Notes: a model not told the origin generated them from the letters alone. DNA of 64,000 nucleotides from Daphnia pulex (GCF_021134715.1 NC_060021.1:5580001-5644000), one strand, 5' to 3'; positions 31,527 to 44,959 are shown, counted from the first letter of the stretch. Numbers and translations: made by a program.

Positions 31527-34500
31527 ACACGCCAATTAATTGACAAGAATGAATCACGAAGCCTCGAGAGAAGTCAACAGAATAACGAAGTTAAGCGGTC
31601 CGGAAAAATGGACCTCGTTTAGATATGGGTGTACACTGCTGCTGCAACGAGCACGTGTTCTCAACGTCGTCACGAGACTTGAACCTCGACCCGAACCGGT
31701 AATTATTGTCTTTCTATGTAGACGTCTTGCGAGACAAAGAACAAAGGTTGAATTTTGAGAATTCTTCTTTACAAAAGAAAATGAGAGAGACGAAAATTGT
31801 AATGATGGCAAAAGACTAAACTATTTCCTGGACATAGAAGAAAGAGATTTGACGAGTAGTTGTAAGTGATGTTTCTATCCAACGGCTGCTCAGAATGAAG
31901 TCAATGCCCAGTTTTTTTTTAAATTAAATTATGAAACGTATTACAGTAACTATGGGGCCAGACTTGCTTCTTTGCAGCCACGTGTTGGTATAAAAGCATG
32001 ACACTACCTGATGATGGAAAAGCATTAAATGCTTGGCTTATTGTTCAAGTTTGCAGTCGTAAATAGTGTTTCTATCAGATAGGCAATTCACATGATACCT
32101 GTAAGCTTGACTTTGTTTTCAGCCGCCTATAGCAGTCTGAATTAATCCTCTCACTATATAGCCTCTGTCTGAAATAGAAACACTATACTGCCATTCTAGT
32201 ATGAATTGTGAAGAAATTTTATGTCGTTGTAAGTCGGGTAAACGCATTTGCTTGGGTCAAATTATCGTTCACGTCACTCAGGCCTCACACACGCCACACT
32301 CGCATCTAACGAGTGGTGAAAGTCACGATCGTTTGATTAAAACAAAATATAAATATATATTTATATATAAATATATGTATGTATACATATTTTATGCGCG
32401 TACCACGACACGACAGAGTGCCACTGTTTGTTCTATTGAGAACTCACACATTATTATGCTGTTCATTGAGAGCTTATCTCCACAGACGCGGCATATTACG
32501 CACGCCAGTTAATTAACGTTATGTTCAATTATTGACAGAACCTCAATGAGAACCAGGAGGTCGCGAATCAAAATCTGATAGACGCTTGGGACATGAAGGA
32601 TGCAGAGGCGAGAATTATAATATTCTGCAACGTTGAGGGGCCACAGCAAACTCTCATCGAAGGATGCGCGTCCTCCGCGGAAATGTGGGAGCGTTTGATA
32701 CTGCAATACGCCAACGCTGCTCCTATCAACGGCAATCTACTGCTAGAGAAATTTTTCAACTACAAATACAATCCTGAGCACAGAGTGCTGGATCATGTGG
32801 CAGTATACACAAACTTGGCAGAAGAGCTGAGAAACTTGGAATCACCTGTCACTGAACAACAACTCGTTGTGAAAATTATCCAAACACTGCCCCCCAGTTT
32901 TCGCTCATTCCGTTCGGCTTGGGACAATCTACCAAGAAACGAGCAAACAATAGCAAACCTAACACCAAGACTGGTAAACGAAGAAGCCATCAGCAGAGCG
33001 GCCAACAACGGCGCGATGAATCCGACCGATGCGGCCTTCTTTGCGTTCCACACGCCTAAAGCAGCCGCTTTCGCCGGGGAGAGCGCCGCAAAGACATCCC
33101 CAGGGCAAAGTTTCGACAACGCAGCACACGCGCAAGGGGGATTTCTTGGCCGTGGACGAGGCTCCTACTTTACGGGTGAATGGCGAGGACGCGGCAGAGG
33201 CAGAGGAGGAAGAGGAGGTAGAGGTGGTGGCAGCTCCAATCCGCACAACCACTCATACGCACGAAAAGATGGACATCAACAAAACGATCAGCAGCAAAGC
33301 AGCCAACATGCCGGCTCAGTCGTCTGCTTCAACTGCAATGGAAACGGACACAAAGCTTATCAGTGTCCAACAAAAAGAGAAGAAGAACGTGGTCAGGCGA
33401 GACAAGAAAATTTCAACAAGAAAAGAGGTTTTGGTTGTATCTCTTCGTCATTGTGTCTGGTTGCACGAGAACACAAGGTCTGGAACGCTGATTCGGGCGC
33501 AACCAATCACATGACTGATCAACGGTCCTTCTTCACCACTTTCAAAATAATTCCACCCGGAACATGGAAAATCAATGGAATTGGTGGTGTTGAACTACAA
33601 GCCCTTGGTATAGGAAACATCGACGTCATTACAGAAGTAGATGGTGTGAAGCTTGAAGGAACATTCCACGACGTGTTATACGTTCCCGGTCTTGGAATTA
33701 ATCTTTTTTCAATTGGAGCAGCCACCGACTGTAACGTCAATGTTGAGTTCACTGATACACAGGTCTTTTTCGCTAATAAGGAAACTAACGAAAAATTCAT
33801 GACTGGCTCTCGTGTCGAAAACTCCCTCTACAGATTATGCGCTACGACCAAAAACCCAACGGAACTGAACGAAGAATCTTCAACAGCGCTCTACGGTGTT
33901 GGTAATGGGAGTACCAAGGCGTCCCTCGAACTTTGGCATAGAAGATTCGGCCATCTCAACTGTCAAGACATTTTAAAGATCAACAAATCTAAAGCAGTAT
34001 ACGGCCTGCACCTCAACGACGTCAAAAAACCACTCATATGCGAAGGTTGCATCTTTGGAAAACTCCACCGTAGCAAGTTCCCAACCGGATGCGGCCGCGC
34101 GGAAAATATCGGCGACTTGATCCACTCCGATGTCGGGGGTCCATTACACGTGCCAACTCCTGAAGGCCATCGCTTCTTCGTCATCTTCAAAGACGACAAC
34201 AGCAGTTATACAGTAGCCAAACTCATGAAGACGAAAAATGAAGCTGGCACGCATTTCATGGAATTTGCAGAAATGATGAAAACCCAAACCGGAAGGCCAA
34301 TAAAAATACTCAGGACGGACCAAGGAACTGACATCCTCGGTGGAAACTTTAGCGAATACAAAAAACGTACTGGTCTTATTCATCAAACTACTGCTAGGTA
34401 CACTCCACAACAAAACTCTCGTTCCGAGAGAACGATGCGTACAGTTGTAGAGGCCGTGAGAAGTGGCCTGTACACTAACGACAACAGCAAACAACTTCCG

Positions 34501-37223
34501 TGCAACATCAGAAATGAAGTCAGAGAACTCTGGGGCGAATTTCTTCTGTCTATCGTTTACATATTCAACCGGACTCTCACCAGCCACACAGAAGTCACTC
34601 CGTTCGAGAAATTATTCGGCAAGAAACCATCGGTTGCCCACCTAAGGGTTCTCGGCTGCCGCGCATACGCCCACGTTCCTGACCAGTTACGCAAGAAACT
34701 AGATCCTAAAGGCGAAGCATGTTGGATGGTCGGCTACGGTGAAAATCAAAAGGCCTGGCGACTTTGGAATCCTGTCGAGAGGAAAATAATCATTTCCCGT
34801 GATGTGACCTTCGATGAAACAATCCTGATTGGAGATCACCCACTCACAGCTGAAAAGGGCAATAGCCCAATGGAACCAATGCAACTATTAGTAGAAGTAC
34901 TTAATCAGGTATCTTGCTTATACTAGTAGCCATACATAAACAAACCAAATATATTTTTTGTGTATATATATTTATGTATGTGTATGTATATATTCATATA
35001 TGTATATATATATTTTATATATATATCCGTTTTTTTTTCACCAGACTCAACTAATCGAAGGTGTAGATGAAAGCCAAGACACTCCCGATAATCAAGATGC
35101 ATCAGTCGAAGAAGCTCCCCAAGTCGAGGCCTTAGAGGAGGAGATTGAACGGGCTCCTAGCGGCAGAAATGAAGAAGGTACGGAAGTCCTCGACGTTGCG
35201 AATGCGGAACCTGTTCACGTTGTGACTCCTGATCACGCCAACAAGAATCAAGAAGTGGACGAAGTCCCCAACATCGACGCCCCACCAATATCGATTCACG
35301 ATTCACACAATTATCGAAGGTAAAAACTAATCGCCGTTACGAAACAATTACTGGCGCTCACCACCTTCCATATATATTTCATAGACCAACAAGATCCGGC
35401 CGCGTGCCAAGATACACGGATCGATACGTGGAATATATGGAATCCTTCGGAAATGCAGCATCCACTGATCCAGCCCCTAAGAGCTCTTCATTTTTCGAAC
35501 TAGAAGTTGATGAACCACAAACCTACAAACAAGCGGTGGAATCAAGATATGCGGAACAGTGGTTACCAGCTTTCAAGGCAGAGTATGACTCTCAGATCAA
35601 GAACAAATCGTGGGTGCTCATCCCAAAATCCCATGTACCAACTGAGTGCGCTATACTGCCTCACAAATGGGTTGGGAAATATAAGCCGGGCTATGGAGAC
35701 CCACTGCAGCCAGATTTCGTGGCCCCACGCTTTAAAGGAAGATTAACAGTTGTTGGATGTCACCAGCAGTACGGCGTCGACTACGAAGAAACGTACGCAC
35801 CTGTGCCACGTCTTGACTCAATTCGATCTGTTCTATCACTCACCGCATCACTCGGATACAAATCATTTCAGTTCGACGTGGCCACAGCGTTTCTGAACGC
35901 GGATGTTGACAAACCAATTTTCATGACCCAACCCGAAGGATTCGTGGTGTCTGGAAAAGAGGATCACGTGTGTAAACTTTTGAAAGCAGTCTACGGAATA
36001 AAGCAGGCTCCCCGTCTTTGGTGCAAGACCTTCATCGCCGCCCTACTCAGATATGGTTTTAAGGCACTGGACGCAGATATGTGCGTGTTCATCCTGGTTA
36101 ACAATAGCATCGTGTCATATCTCTTCATCTGGGTAGATGACGGATGGTTTTCTAGCAGTTCTGATGAGGAGTGTCAACGCTTCGCTACTTGGATCGGTAA
36201 CTAATAAGATATAACCTTTTTTTTCCCCATTACTCACAAATCAAATTTCCTACCTCTTTTGTCAGGTAACGAATTTGAAGTAAGATGTCTCCCCCCGACC
36301 AGATTCGTTGGTATGAACATCGAGTACGACAGGAAAAATAGCCAAGTATTTCTCTCGCAGCAGCACTCGATACTCAAGGCACTGGAACAGTTCGGCATGA
36401 CGGATAGCCATCCTAAGCTGACCCCAGCCGAATCCAGCGTTCACCTTTCTAGTTCGATGGTGCCACGCAACGAGGGGAAAGTGGACATGTCTTTAATCCC
36501 CTACCGTGCGGCAGTTGGATTCCTGCTCTATCTTTCATCCACCACTAGACCGGACATTGCCTAAGGCGTTGGACAAGTGTCGAAATTTTGCGAAAACCCA
36601 CAGCCGGCGCACTGGAACGCAGTCAAACGTATATTCGCTTACCTGAAAGGTACGCTCGACTTCGGTATATGGCTGGGTGGACGGAAGGATGAAGGAGCCG
36701 TAGTCTATACCGACGCCGACTACGCCAGTGATGTAGACGACCGAAAATCCATCTCAGGATGCATCGCTTTCTACAAGGGAGGGCCAGTCGCATGGTCGTG
36801 CAGGAGACAAGAATGTGTATCTATCTCAACTACCGAGTCGGAATATGTGTCCTTATCAGATGGAGCGAAGACAGCTCTTTGGCTCAACGCGCTGGCTAAC
36901 GGCCTAAACTCGTCTCCGGTCCCAATGGAAAAGTCTTCAGGCGACGAGGTACCACCAAATCCCGTTAAGATGTATTGCGACAATCAAAGTGCTATTTGTC
37001 TGGTCAAAAATCCGGTCCATCCGCGGCGATCAAAACACATCGACGTGAGATATCACTTTGTAAGACAGCTGCAAGAAAACAACAAGATCGCCGTCGAATT
37101 CGTTAGCTCCAAAGACCAACTGGCCGACATCTTCACGAAGGCTTTGCCAGCGCCAAGGTTTCAAGAGTTACGTGAACGCATCGGGGTAGGACCATACGAG
37201 AAGAATTGAGGAGGTACGGGTTT

Positions 37224-37232
37224 GAGAGAGGG
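37224..37232 (+). other. Polypurine tract of the copia element
   Basis: GAGAGAGG immediately before the 3' LTR, the expected plus-strand primer. Confidence 0.7.
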
Positions 37233-37513
37233 TATTAGAAACGGCTGTCCATTTGGCAAACCCGCTTTACCCCCTTCCCCTCCTTTGAGCAAGTGACGAC
37301 GCCAGGCTTTTCTTTAAGTCTGGCAACGTGGGTGGGAGTCATCTTAGAAAAGGGGGTGCTTCCTTTTTTCCTTCTTCTTGTCCGTGATCTCGTGGAGTGT
37401 GGTAACGCTGTATGTGCTCTGTATTTCTTATGTGTGTCTCAAATGTGGCTTTGTGTATCCCTAGTGTCATCAACAATATACACTCAGTACATTATATCTT
37501 ATTTATTCTAATA
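37233..37513 (+). repeat. 3' LTR of the copia element
   Basis: 281 bp, matching the 5' LTR at all but about two positions, and followed by the AGCAT target copy. Confidence 0.93.
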
Positions 37514-37704
37514 AGCATGGATCTGCTCTTCCTAGTAAGAGACCAGGACTCGTAATATCGTTGAAAATCTCATTGATTTTTTTGTAAATTGTTCTTTGTG
37601 CTGTGGAACAGTTGGGAACTTTAATATAGAAGTAATCAATTGTAAAACTGCTGTTGTGTCGTCATGACCACTTTTTAAATTGTTGTCCTATGAAAAAGTT
37701 TTGT

Positions 37705-37777
37705 GGTACTATGGCATAGATGGCAAAGCGCCTGCCTAGTAAGCAGGAGATCACGAGTTCGAGTCTCGTTGGGACTT
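37705..37777 (+). tRNA. tRNA-Thr(AGT)-like, copy 58
   Basis: GGTACTA/TGGGACT acceptor has two poor pairs; the D stem starts GCAT. Confidence 0.45.
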
Positions 37778-38188
37778 GTAAGGAATGTCATCATAATCAT
37801 CCCGTGTCTCTTAGAAATCAGAAAAAGAACTGATAGAATCGTTAAAATAAGTTCTATTATAGCGCAGAATACCGTTAAATTGCTAGTTATAATGATTATT
37901 TTCTTGGTAGTCTAATTTTTACTGCCTACTCGGGCACAATTGCATAGGTATTTTCCATGCTGAAATTTAAACATCAAATCATAATTACTAATTGTGCTGC
38001 AGGGATCTTCTCTTCCTAGTAAATGACCAGGACTCGTAGTATCGTTGAAAATCTCGTTGATTTTTTTGTAAATTGTTCTTTGTGCTGTGGAACAGTTGGG
38101 AACTTTAAAATAGAAGTAATCAATTGTAAAAGTGCTGTTGTGACGTCATGACCACTTTTGAAATTGTTGTCCTATGAATATGTTTTTT

Positions 38189-38261
38189 GGTCCTATGGCT
38201 TCGATGGCAAAGCGCCTGCCTAGCAAGCAGGAGATGATGAGTTCGAGTCTCGATGGTACCT
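38189..38261 (+). tRNA. tRNA-like with Ala anticodon (AGC), copy 59
   Basis: Anticodon loop CTAGCAA. The body differs from the Thr type by D loop TCGATGGCA, T stem ATGAG/CTCGA (one mismatch) and acceptor TGGTACC (mismatch at pair 4). It lacks the G3-U70 pair that alanyl-tRNA synthetases need. Confidence 0.55.
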
Positions 38262-38672
38262 GTAAAAAATGTCAACATAATCATCCCTGGTCTCTTAGAA
38301 AACAGAAAAAGAACTGATAGAATCGTTAAAATAAGTTCTATTTTAGCGCAGAATACCGTTAAATTGCTAGTTATAATGATTATTTTCTTGGTAGTCTAAT
38401 TTTGACTGCCTACTCGGGCACAATTCCATAGGTATTTTCCATGCTGATATTTAAACACCAAATCATAATAACTAATTGTGCTGCATGGATCTGCTCTTCC
38501 TAGTAAGAGACCAGGACTCGTAGTATCGTTGAAAATCTAGTAGACTTTTTTGTAAATTGTTCTTTGTGCTGTGGAACAGTTGGGAACTTTAAAATAGAAG
38601 TAATCAATTGTAAAACTGCTGTTGTGACGTCATGACCACTTTTGAAATTGTTGTCCTATGAAAAAGTTTTGT

Positions 38673-38745
38673 GGTCCTATGGCTTAGATGGCAAAGGGCC
38701 TGCCTAGTAAGCAGGAGATCACGAGTTCGAGTCTCGTTGGGACAT
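38673..38745 (+). tRNA. tRNA-Thr(AGT)-like, copy 60
   Basis: Acceptor end GGGACAT breaks pair 1; D-stem 3' strand AAGG. Confidence 0.45.
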
Positions 38746-39155
38746 GTAAGAAATGTCATCATAATCATCCCGTGTCTCTTAGAAAACTGAAAAAGAACTG
38801 TTAGAATCGTTAAAATAAGTTATATTTTAGCGCAGAATACCGTTAAATTGCTAGTTATAATGATTATTTTCTTGGTAGTCTAATTTTTACTGCCTACTCG
38901 GGCACAATTGCATAGGTATTTTCCATGCTGAAATTTAAACATCAAATCATAATTACTAATTGTGCTGCAGGGATCTGCTCTTCCTAGTAAGAGACCAGGA
39001 CTCGTAGTATCGTTGAAAATCTAGTTGACTTTTTTGTAAATTGTTCTTTGTGCTGTGGAACAGTTGGGAACTTTAAATAGAAGTAATCAATTGTAAAACT
39101 GCTGATGTGACGTCATGACCACTTTTGAAATTGTTGTCCTATGAATATGTTTTTT

Positions 39156-39228
39156 GGTCCTATGGCTTCGATGGCAAAGCGCCTGCCTAGTAAGCAGGAG
39201 ATGATGAGTTCGAGTCTCGATGGTACCT
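39156..39228 (+). tRNA. tRNA-Thr(AGT) on the Ala-type body, copy 61
   Basis: All body changes of the AGC units but anticodon still AGT: an intermediate one substitution short of AGC. Confidence 0.5.
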
Positions 39229-39637
39229 GTAAAAAATGTCAAAATAATCATCACTTGTCTCTTGGAAAACAGAAAAAGAACTGATAGAATCGTTAAAATA
39301 AGTTCTATTTTAGCGCAGAATACCGTTAAATTGCTAGTTATAATGATTATTTTCTTGGTAGTCTAATTTTGACTGCCTTCTCGGGCACAATTCCATAGGT
39401 ATTTTCCATGCTGATATTTAAACACCAAATCATAATAACTAATTGTGCTGCATGGATCTTCTCTTCCTAGTAAGAGACCAGGACTCGTAGTATCGTTGAA
39501 AATCTCATTGATTTTTTTGTAAATTGTTCTGTGCTGTGGAACAGTTGGGAACTTTAAAATAGAAGTAATCAATTGTAAAACTGCTGTTGTGACGTCATGA
39601 CCACTTTTGAAATTGTTGTCCTATGAATATGTTTTTT

Positions 39638-39710
39638 GGTCCTATGGCTTCGATGGCAAAGCGCCTGCCTAGCAAGCAGGAGATGATGAGATCGAGTCTC
39701 GATGGTACCT
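39638..39710 (+). tRNA. tRNA-like with Ala anticodon (AGC), copy 62
   Basis: As copy 59, with T loop ATCGAGT. Confidence 0.5.
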
Positions 39711-40121
39711 GTAAAAAATGTCTACATAATCATCCCTGGTCTCTTAGAAAACAGAAAAAGAACTGATAGAATCGTTAAAATAAGTTCTATTTTAGCGCAG
39801 AATACCGTTAAATTGCTAGTTATAATGATTATTTTCTTGGTAGTCTAATTTTGACTGCCTTCTCGGGCACAATTCCATAGGTATTTTCCATGCTGATATT
39901 TAAACACCAAATCATAAAAACTAATTGTGCTGCATGGATCTTCTCTTCCTAGTAAGAGACCAGGACTCGTAGTATCGTTGAAAATCTCATTGATTTTTTT
40001 GTAAATTGTTCTTTGTGCTGTGGAACAGTTGGGAACTTTAAAATAGAAGTAATCAATTGTAAAACTGCTGTTGTGACGTCATGACCACTTTTGAAATTGT
40101 TGTCCTATGAATATGTTTTTT

Positions 40122-40194
40122 GGTCCTATGGCTTCGATGGCAAAGCGCCTGCCTAGTAAGCAGGAGATGATGAGTTCGAGTCTCGATGGTACCT
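40122..40194 (+). tRNA. tRNA-Thr(AGT) on the Ala-type body, copy 63
   Basis: Intermediate type, as copy 61, 966 bp earlier. Confidence 0.5.
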
Positions 40195-40605
40195 GTAAAA
40201 AATGTCAAAATAATCATCACTTGTCTCTTGGAAAACAGAAAAAGAACTGATAGAATCGTTAAAATAAGTTCTATTTTAGCGCAGAATACCGTTAAATTGC
40301 TAGTTATAATGATTATTTTCTTGGTAGTCTAATTTTGACTGCCTTCTCGGGCACAATTCCATAGGTATTTTCCATGCTGATATTTAAACACCAAATCATA
40401 ATAACTAATTGTGCTGCATGGATCTTCTCTTCCTAGTAAGAGACCAGGACTCGTAGTATCGTTGAAAATCTCATTGATTTTTTTGTAAATTGTTCTTTGT
40501 GCTGTGGAACAGTTGGGAACTTTAAAATAGAAGTAATCAATTGTAAAACTGCTGTTGTGACGTCATGACCACTTTTGAAATTGTTGTCCTATGAATATGT
40601 TTTTT

Positions 40606-40678
40606 GGTCCTATGGCTTCGATGGCAAAGCGCCTGCCTAGCAAGCAGGAGATGATGAGTTCGAGTCTCGATGGTACCT
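40606..40678 (+). tRNA. tRNA-like with Ala anticodon (AGC), copy 64
   Basis: Standard AGC unit. Confidence 0.55.
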
Positions 40679-41089
40679 GTAAAAAATGTCTACATAATCA
40701 TCCCTGGTCTCTTAGAAAACAGAAAAAGAACTGATAGAATCGTTAAAATAAGTTCTATTTTAGCGCAGAATACCGTTAAATTGCTAGTTATAATGATTAT
40801 TTTCTTGGTAGTCTAATTTTGACTGCCTTCTCGGGCACAATTCCATAGGTATTTTCCATGCTGATATTTAAACACCAAATCATAAAAACTAATTGTGCTG
40901 CATGGATCTTCTCTTCCTAGTAAGAGACCAGGACTCGTAGTATCGTTGAAAATCTCATTGATTTTTTTGTAAATTGTTCTTTGTGCTGTGGAACAGTTGG
41001 GAACTTTAAAATAGAAGTAATCAATTGTAAAACTGCTGTTGTGACGTCATGACCACTTTTGAAATTGTTGTCCTATGAATATGTTTTTT

Positions 41090-41162
41090 GGTCCTATGGC
41101 TTCGATGGCAAAGCGCCTGCCTAGCAAGCAGGAGATGATGAGTTCGAGTCTCGATGGTACCT
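41090..41162 (+). tRNA. tRNA-like with Ala anticodon (AGC), copy 65
   Basis: AGC unit opening the first 2418-bp block. Confidence 0.55.
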
Positions 41163-41573
41163 GTAAAAAATGTCAACATAATCATCCCTGGTCTCTTAGA
41201 AAACAGAAAAAGAACTGATAGAATCGTTAAAATAAGTTCTATTTTAGCGCAGAATACCGTTAAATTGCTAGTTATAATGATTATTTTCTTGGTAGTCTAA
41301 TTTTGACTGCCTTCTCGGGCACAATTCCATAGGTATTTTCCATGCTGATATTTAAACACCAAATCATAATAACTAATTGTGCTGCATGGATCTTCTCTTC
41401 CTAGTAAGAGACCAGGACTCGTAGTATCGTTGAAAATCTCATTGATTTTTTTGTAAATTGTTCTTTGTGCTGTGGAACAGTTGGGAACTTTAAAATAGAA
41501 GTAATCAATTGTAAAACTGCTGTTGTGACGTCATGACCACTTTTGAAATTGTTGTCCTATGAATATGTTTTTT

Positions 41574-41646
41574 GGTCCTATGGCTTCGATGGCAAAGCGC
41601 CTGCCTAGCAAGCAGGAGATGATGAGTTCGAGTCTCGATGGTACCT
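41574..41646 (+). tRNA. tRNA-like with Ala anticodon (AGC), copy 66
   Basis: AGC unit, position 2 of the block. Confidence 0.55.
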
Positions 41647-42057
41647 GTAAAAAATGTCATCATAATCATCCCTGGTCTCTTAGAAAACAGAAAAAGAACT
41701 GATAGAATCGTTAAAATAAGTTCTATTTTAGCGCAGAATACCGTTAAATTGCTAGTTATAATGATTATTTTCTTGGTAGTCTAATTTTGACTGCCTTCTC
41801 GGGCACAATTCCATAGGTATTTTCCATGCTGATATTTAAACACCAAATCATAAAAACTAATTGTGCTGCATGGATCTTCTCTTCCTAGTAAGAGACCAGG
41901 ACTCGTAGTATCGTTGAAAATCTCATTGATTTTTTTGTAAATTGTTCTTTGTGCTGTGGAACAGTTGGGAACTTTAAAATAGAAGTAATCAATTGTAAAA
42001 CTGCTGTTGTGACGTCATGACCACTTTTGAAATTGTTGTCCTATGAATATGTTTTTT

Positions 42058-42130
42058 GGTCCTATGGCTTCGATGGCAAAGCGCCTGCCTAGCAAGCAGG
42101 AGATGATGAGTTCGAGTCTCGATGGTACCT
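42058..42130 (+). tRNA. tRNA-like with Ala anticodon (AGC), copy 67
   Basis: AGC unit, position 3 of the block. Confidence 0.55.
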
Positions 42131-42541
42131 GTAAAAAATGTCTACATAATCATCCCTGGTCTCTTAGAAAACAGAAAAAGAACTGATAGAATCGTTAAAA
42201 TAAGTTCTATTTTAGCGCAGAATACCGTTAAATTGCTAGTTATAATGATTATTTTCTTGGTAGTCTAATTTTGACTGCCTTCTCGGGCACAATTCCATAG
42301 GTATTTTCCATGCTGATATTTAAACACCAAATCATAAAAACTAATTGTGCTGCATGGATCTTCTCTTCCTAGTAAGAGACCAGGACTCGTAGTATCGTTG
42401 AAAATCTCATTGATTTTTTTGTAAATTGTTCTTTGTGCTGTGGAACAGTTGGGAACTTTAAAATAGAAGTAATCAATTGTAAAACTGCTGTTGTGACATC
42501 ATGACCACTTTTGAAATTGTTGTCCTATGAATATGTTTTTT

Positions 42542-42614
42542 GGTCCTATGGCTTCGATGGCAAAGCGCCTGCCTAGCAAGCAGGAGATGATGAGTTCGAG
42601 TCTCGATGGTACCT
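42542..42614 (+). tRNA. tRNA-like with Ala anticodon (AGC), copy 68
   Basis: AGC unit, position 4; upstream palindrome changed to TGACATCA. Confidence 0.55.
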
Positions 42615-43025
42615 GTAAAAAATGTCAACATAATCATCTCTGGTCTCTTAGAATTCAGAAAAAGAACTGATAGAATCGTTAAAATAAGTTCTATTTTAGC
42701 GCAGAATACCGTTAAATTGCTAGTTATAATGATTATTTTCTTGGTAGTCTAATTTTGACTGCCTACTCGGGCACAATTCCATAGGTATTTTCCATGCTGA
42801 TATTTAAACACCAAATCATAATAACTAATTGTGCTGCATGGATCTGCTCTTCCTAGTAAGAGACCAGGACTCGTAGTATCGTTGAAAATCTAGTTGACTT
42901 TTTTGTAAATTGTTCTTTGTGCTGTGGAACAGTTGGGAACTTAAAAATAGAAGTAATCAATTGTAAAACTGCTTTTGTGACGTCATGACCACTTTTCAAA
43001 TTGTTGTCCTATGAAGCCGTTTTGT

Positions 43026-43098
43026 GGTCCTATGGCTTAGATGGCAAAGGGCCTGCCTAGTAAGCAGGAGATCACGAGTTCGAGTCTCGTTGGGACAT
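43026..43098 (+). tRNA. tRNA-Thr(AGT)-like, copy 69
   Basis: Position 5 of the block: Thr-type body with acceptor end GGGACAT. Confidence 0.45.
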
Positions 43099-43507
43099 GT
43101 AAGAAATGTCATCATAATCATCCCGTGTCTCTTAGAAAACTGAAAAAGAACTGTTAGAATCGTTGAAATAAGTTATATTTTAGCGCAGAATACCGTTAAA
43201 TTGCTAGTTATAATGATTATTTTCTTGGTAGTCTAATTTTTACTGCCTACTCGGGCACAATTCCATAGGTATTTTCCATGCTGATATTTAAACACCAAAT
43301 CATAATAACTAATTGTGCTGCATGGATCTGCTCTTCCTAGTAAGAGACCAGGACTCGTAGTATCGTTGAAAATCTCATTGATTTTTTTGTAAATTGTTCT
43401 GTGCTGTGGAACAGTTGGGAACTTTAAAATAGAAGTAATCAATTGTAAAACTGCTGTTGTGACGTCATGACCACTTTTGAAATTGTTGTCCTATGAATAT
43501 GTTTTTT

Positions 43508-43580
43508 GGTCCTATGGCTTCGATGGCAAAGCGCCTGCCTAGCAAGCAGGAGATGATGAGTTCGAGTCTCGATGGTACCT
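43508..43580 (+). tRNA. tRNA-like with Ala anticodon (AGC), copy 70
   Basis: AGC unit, second block, position 1. Confidence 0.55.
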
Positions 43581-43991
43581 GTAAAAAATGTCAACATAAT
43601 CATCCCTGGTCTCTTAGAAAACAGAAAAAGAACTGATAGAATCGTTAAAATAAGTTCTATTTTAGCGCAGAATACCGTTAAATTGCTAGTTATAATGATT
43701 ATTTTCTTGGTAGTCTAATTTTGACTGCCTTCTCGGGCACAATTCCATAGGTATTTTCCATGCTGATATTTAAACACCAAATCATAATAACTAATTGTGC
43801 TGCATGGATCTTCTCTTCCTAGTAAGAGACCAGGACTCGTAGTATCGTTGAAAATCTCATTGATTTTTTTGTAAATTGTTCTTTGTGCTGTGGAACAGTT
43901 GGGAACTTTAAAATAGAAGTAATCAATTGTAAAACTGCTGTTGTGACGTCATGACCACTTTTGAAATTGTTGTCCTATGAATATGTTTTTT

Positions 43992-44064
43992 GGTCCTATG
44001 GCTTCGATGGCAAAGCGCCTGCCTAGCAAGCAGGAGATGATGAGTTCGAGTCTCGATGGTACCT
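43992..44064 (+). tRNA. tRNA-like with Ala anticodon (AGC), copy 71
   Basis: AGC unit, second block, position 2. Confidence 0.55.
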
Positions 44065-44475
44065 GTAAAAAATGTCATCATAATCATCCCTGGTCTCTTA
44101 GAAAACAGAAAAAGAACTGATAGAATCGTTAAAATAAGTTCTATTTTAGCGCAGAATACCGTTAAATTGCTAGTTATAATGATTATTTTCTTGGTAGTCT
44201 AATTTTGACTGCCTTCTCGGGCACAATTCCATAGGTATTTTCCATGCTGATATTTAAACACCAAATCATAAAAACTAATTGTGCTGCATGGATCTTCTCT
44301 TCCTAGTAAGAGACCAGGACTCGTAGTATCGTTGAAAATCTCATTGATTTTTTTGTAAATTGTTCTTTGTGCTGTGGAACAGTTGAGAACTTTAAAATAG
44401 AAGTAATCAATTGTAAAACTGCTGTTGTGACGTCATGACCACTTTTGAAATTGTTGTCCTATGAATATGTTTTTT

Positions 44476-44548
44476 GGTCCTATGGCTTCGATGGCAAAGC
44501 GCCTGCCTAGCAAGCAGGAGATGATGAGTTCGAGTCTCGATGGTACCT
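44476..44548 (+). tRNA. tRNA-like with Ala anticodon (AGC), copy 72
   Basis: AGC unit, second block, position 3. Confidence 0.55.
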
Positions 44549-44959
44549 GTAAAAAATGTCTACATAATCATCCCTGGTCTCTTAGAAAACAGAAAAAGAA
44601 CTGATAGAATCGTTAAAATAAGTTCTATTTTAGCGCAGAATACCGTTAAATTGCTAGTTATAATGATTATTTTCTTGGTAGTCTAATTTTGACTGCCTTC
44701 TCGGGCACAATTCCATAGGTATTTTCCATGCTGATATTTAAACACCAAATCATAAAAACTAATTGTGCTGCATGGATCTTCTCTTCCTAGTAAGAGACCA
44801 GGACTCGTAGTATCGTTGAAAATCTCATTGATTTTTTTGTAAATTGTTCTTTGTGCTGTGGAACAGTTGGGAACTTTAAAATAGAAGTAATCAATTGTAA
44901 AACTGCTGTTGTGACATCATGACCACTTTTGAAATTGTTGTCCTATGAATATGTTTTTT

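Larger units (their letters stand above)
31231..37513 (+). mobile_element. Ty1/copia LTR retrotransposon in the satellite
   Basis: A 6283-bp element with 281-bp LTRs, flanked by the target duplication AGCAT (31226-31230 and 37514-37518). Parts in order: 5' LTR, primer site, gag with a CCHC zinc knuckle near 33.3 kb, protease near 33.5 kb, integrase about 33.9-34.6 kb, reverse transcriptase about 35.5-36.5 kb, RNase H about 36.6-37.2 kb, purine tract, 3' LTR. Integrase before reverse transcriptase is the copia order. The LTRs differ at about two sites, so the insertion is young. It looks nearly whole, with about three or four interruptions in the coding part, most of them short A/T-rich stretches that could be introns or decay. 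Confidence 0.95.
41090..43507. repeat. 2418-bp higher-order repeat, copy 1 of 3
   Basis: Five units: four with the AGC anticodon and one AGT unit whose acceptor end reads GGGACAT. The same order and spacing recur at 43508 and 45926. Confidence 0.92.

Noticed and set aside
31291-37511. 72-codon frames at the two ends of the copia element
   Set aside because: They lie within the LTRs and are duplicates of LTR sequence, not genes.
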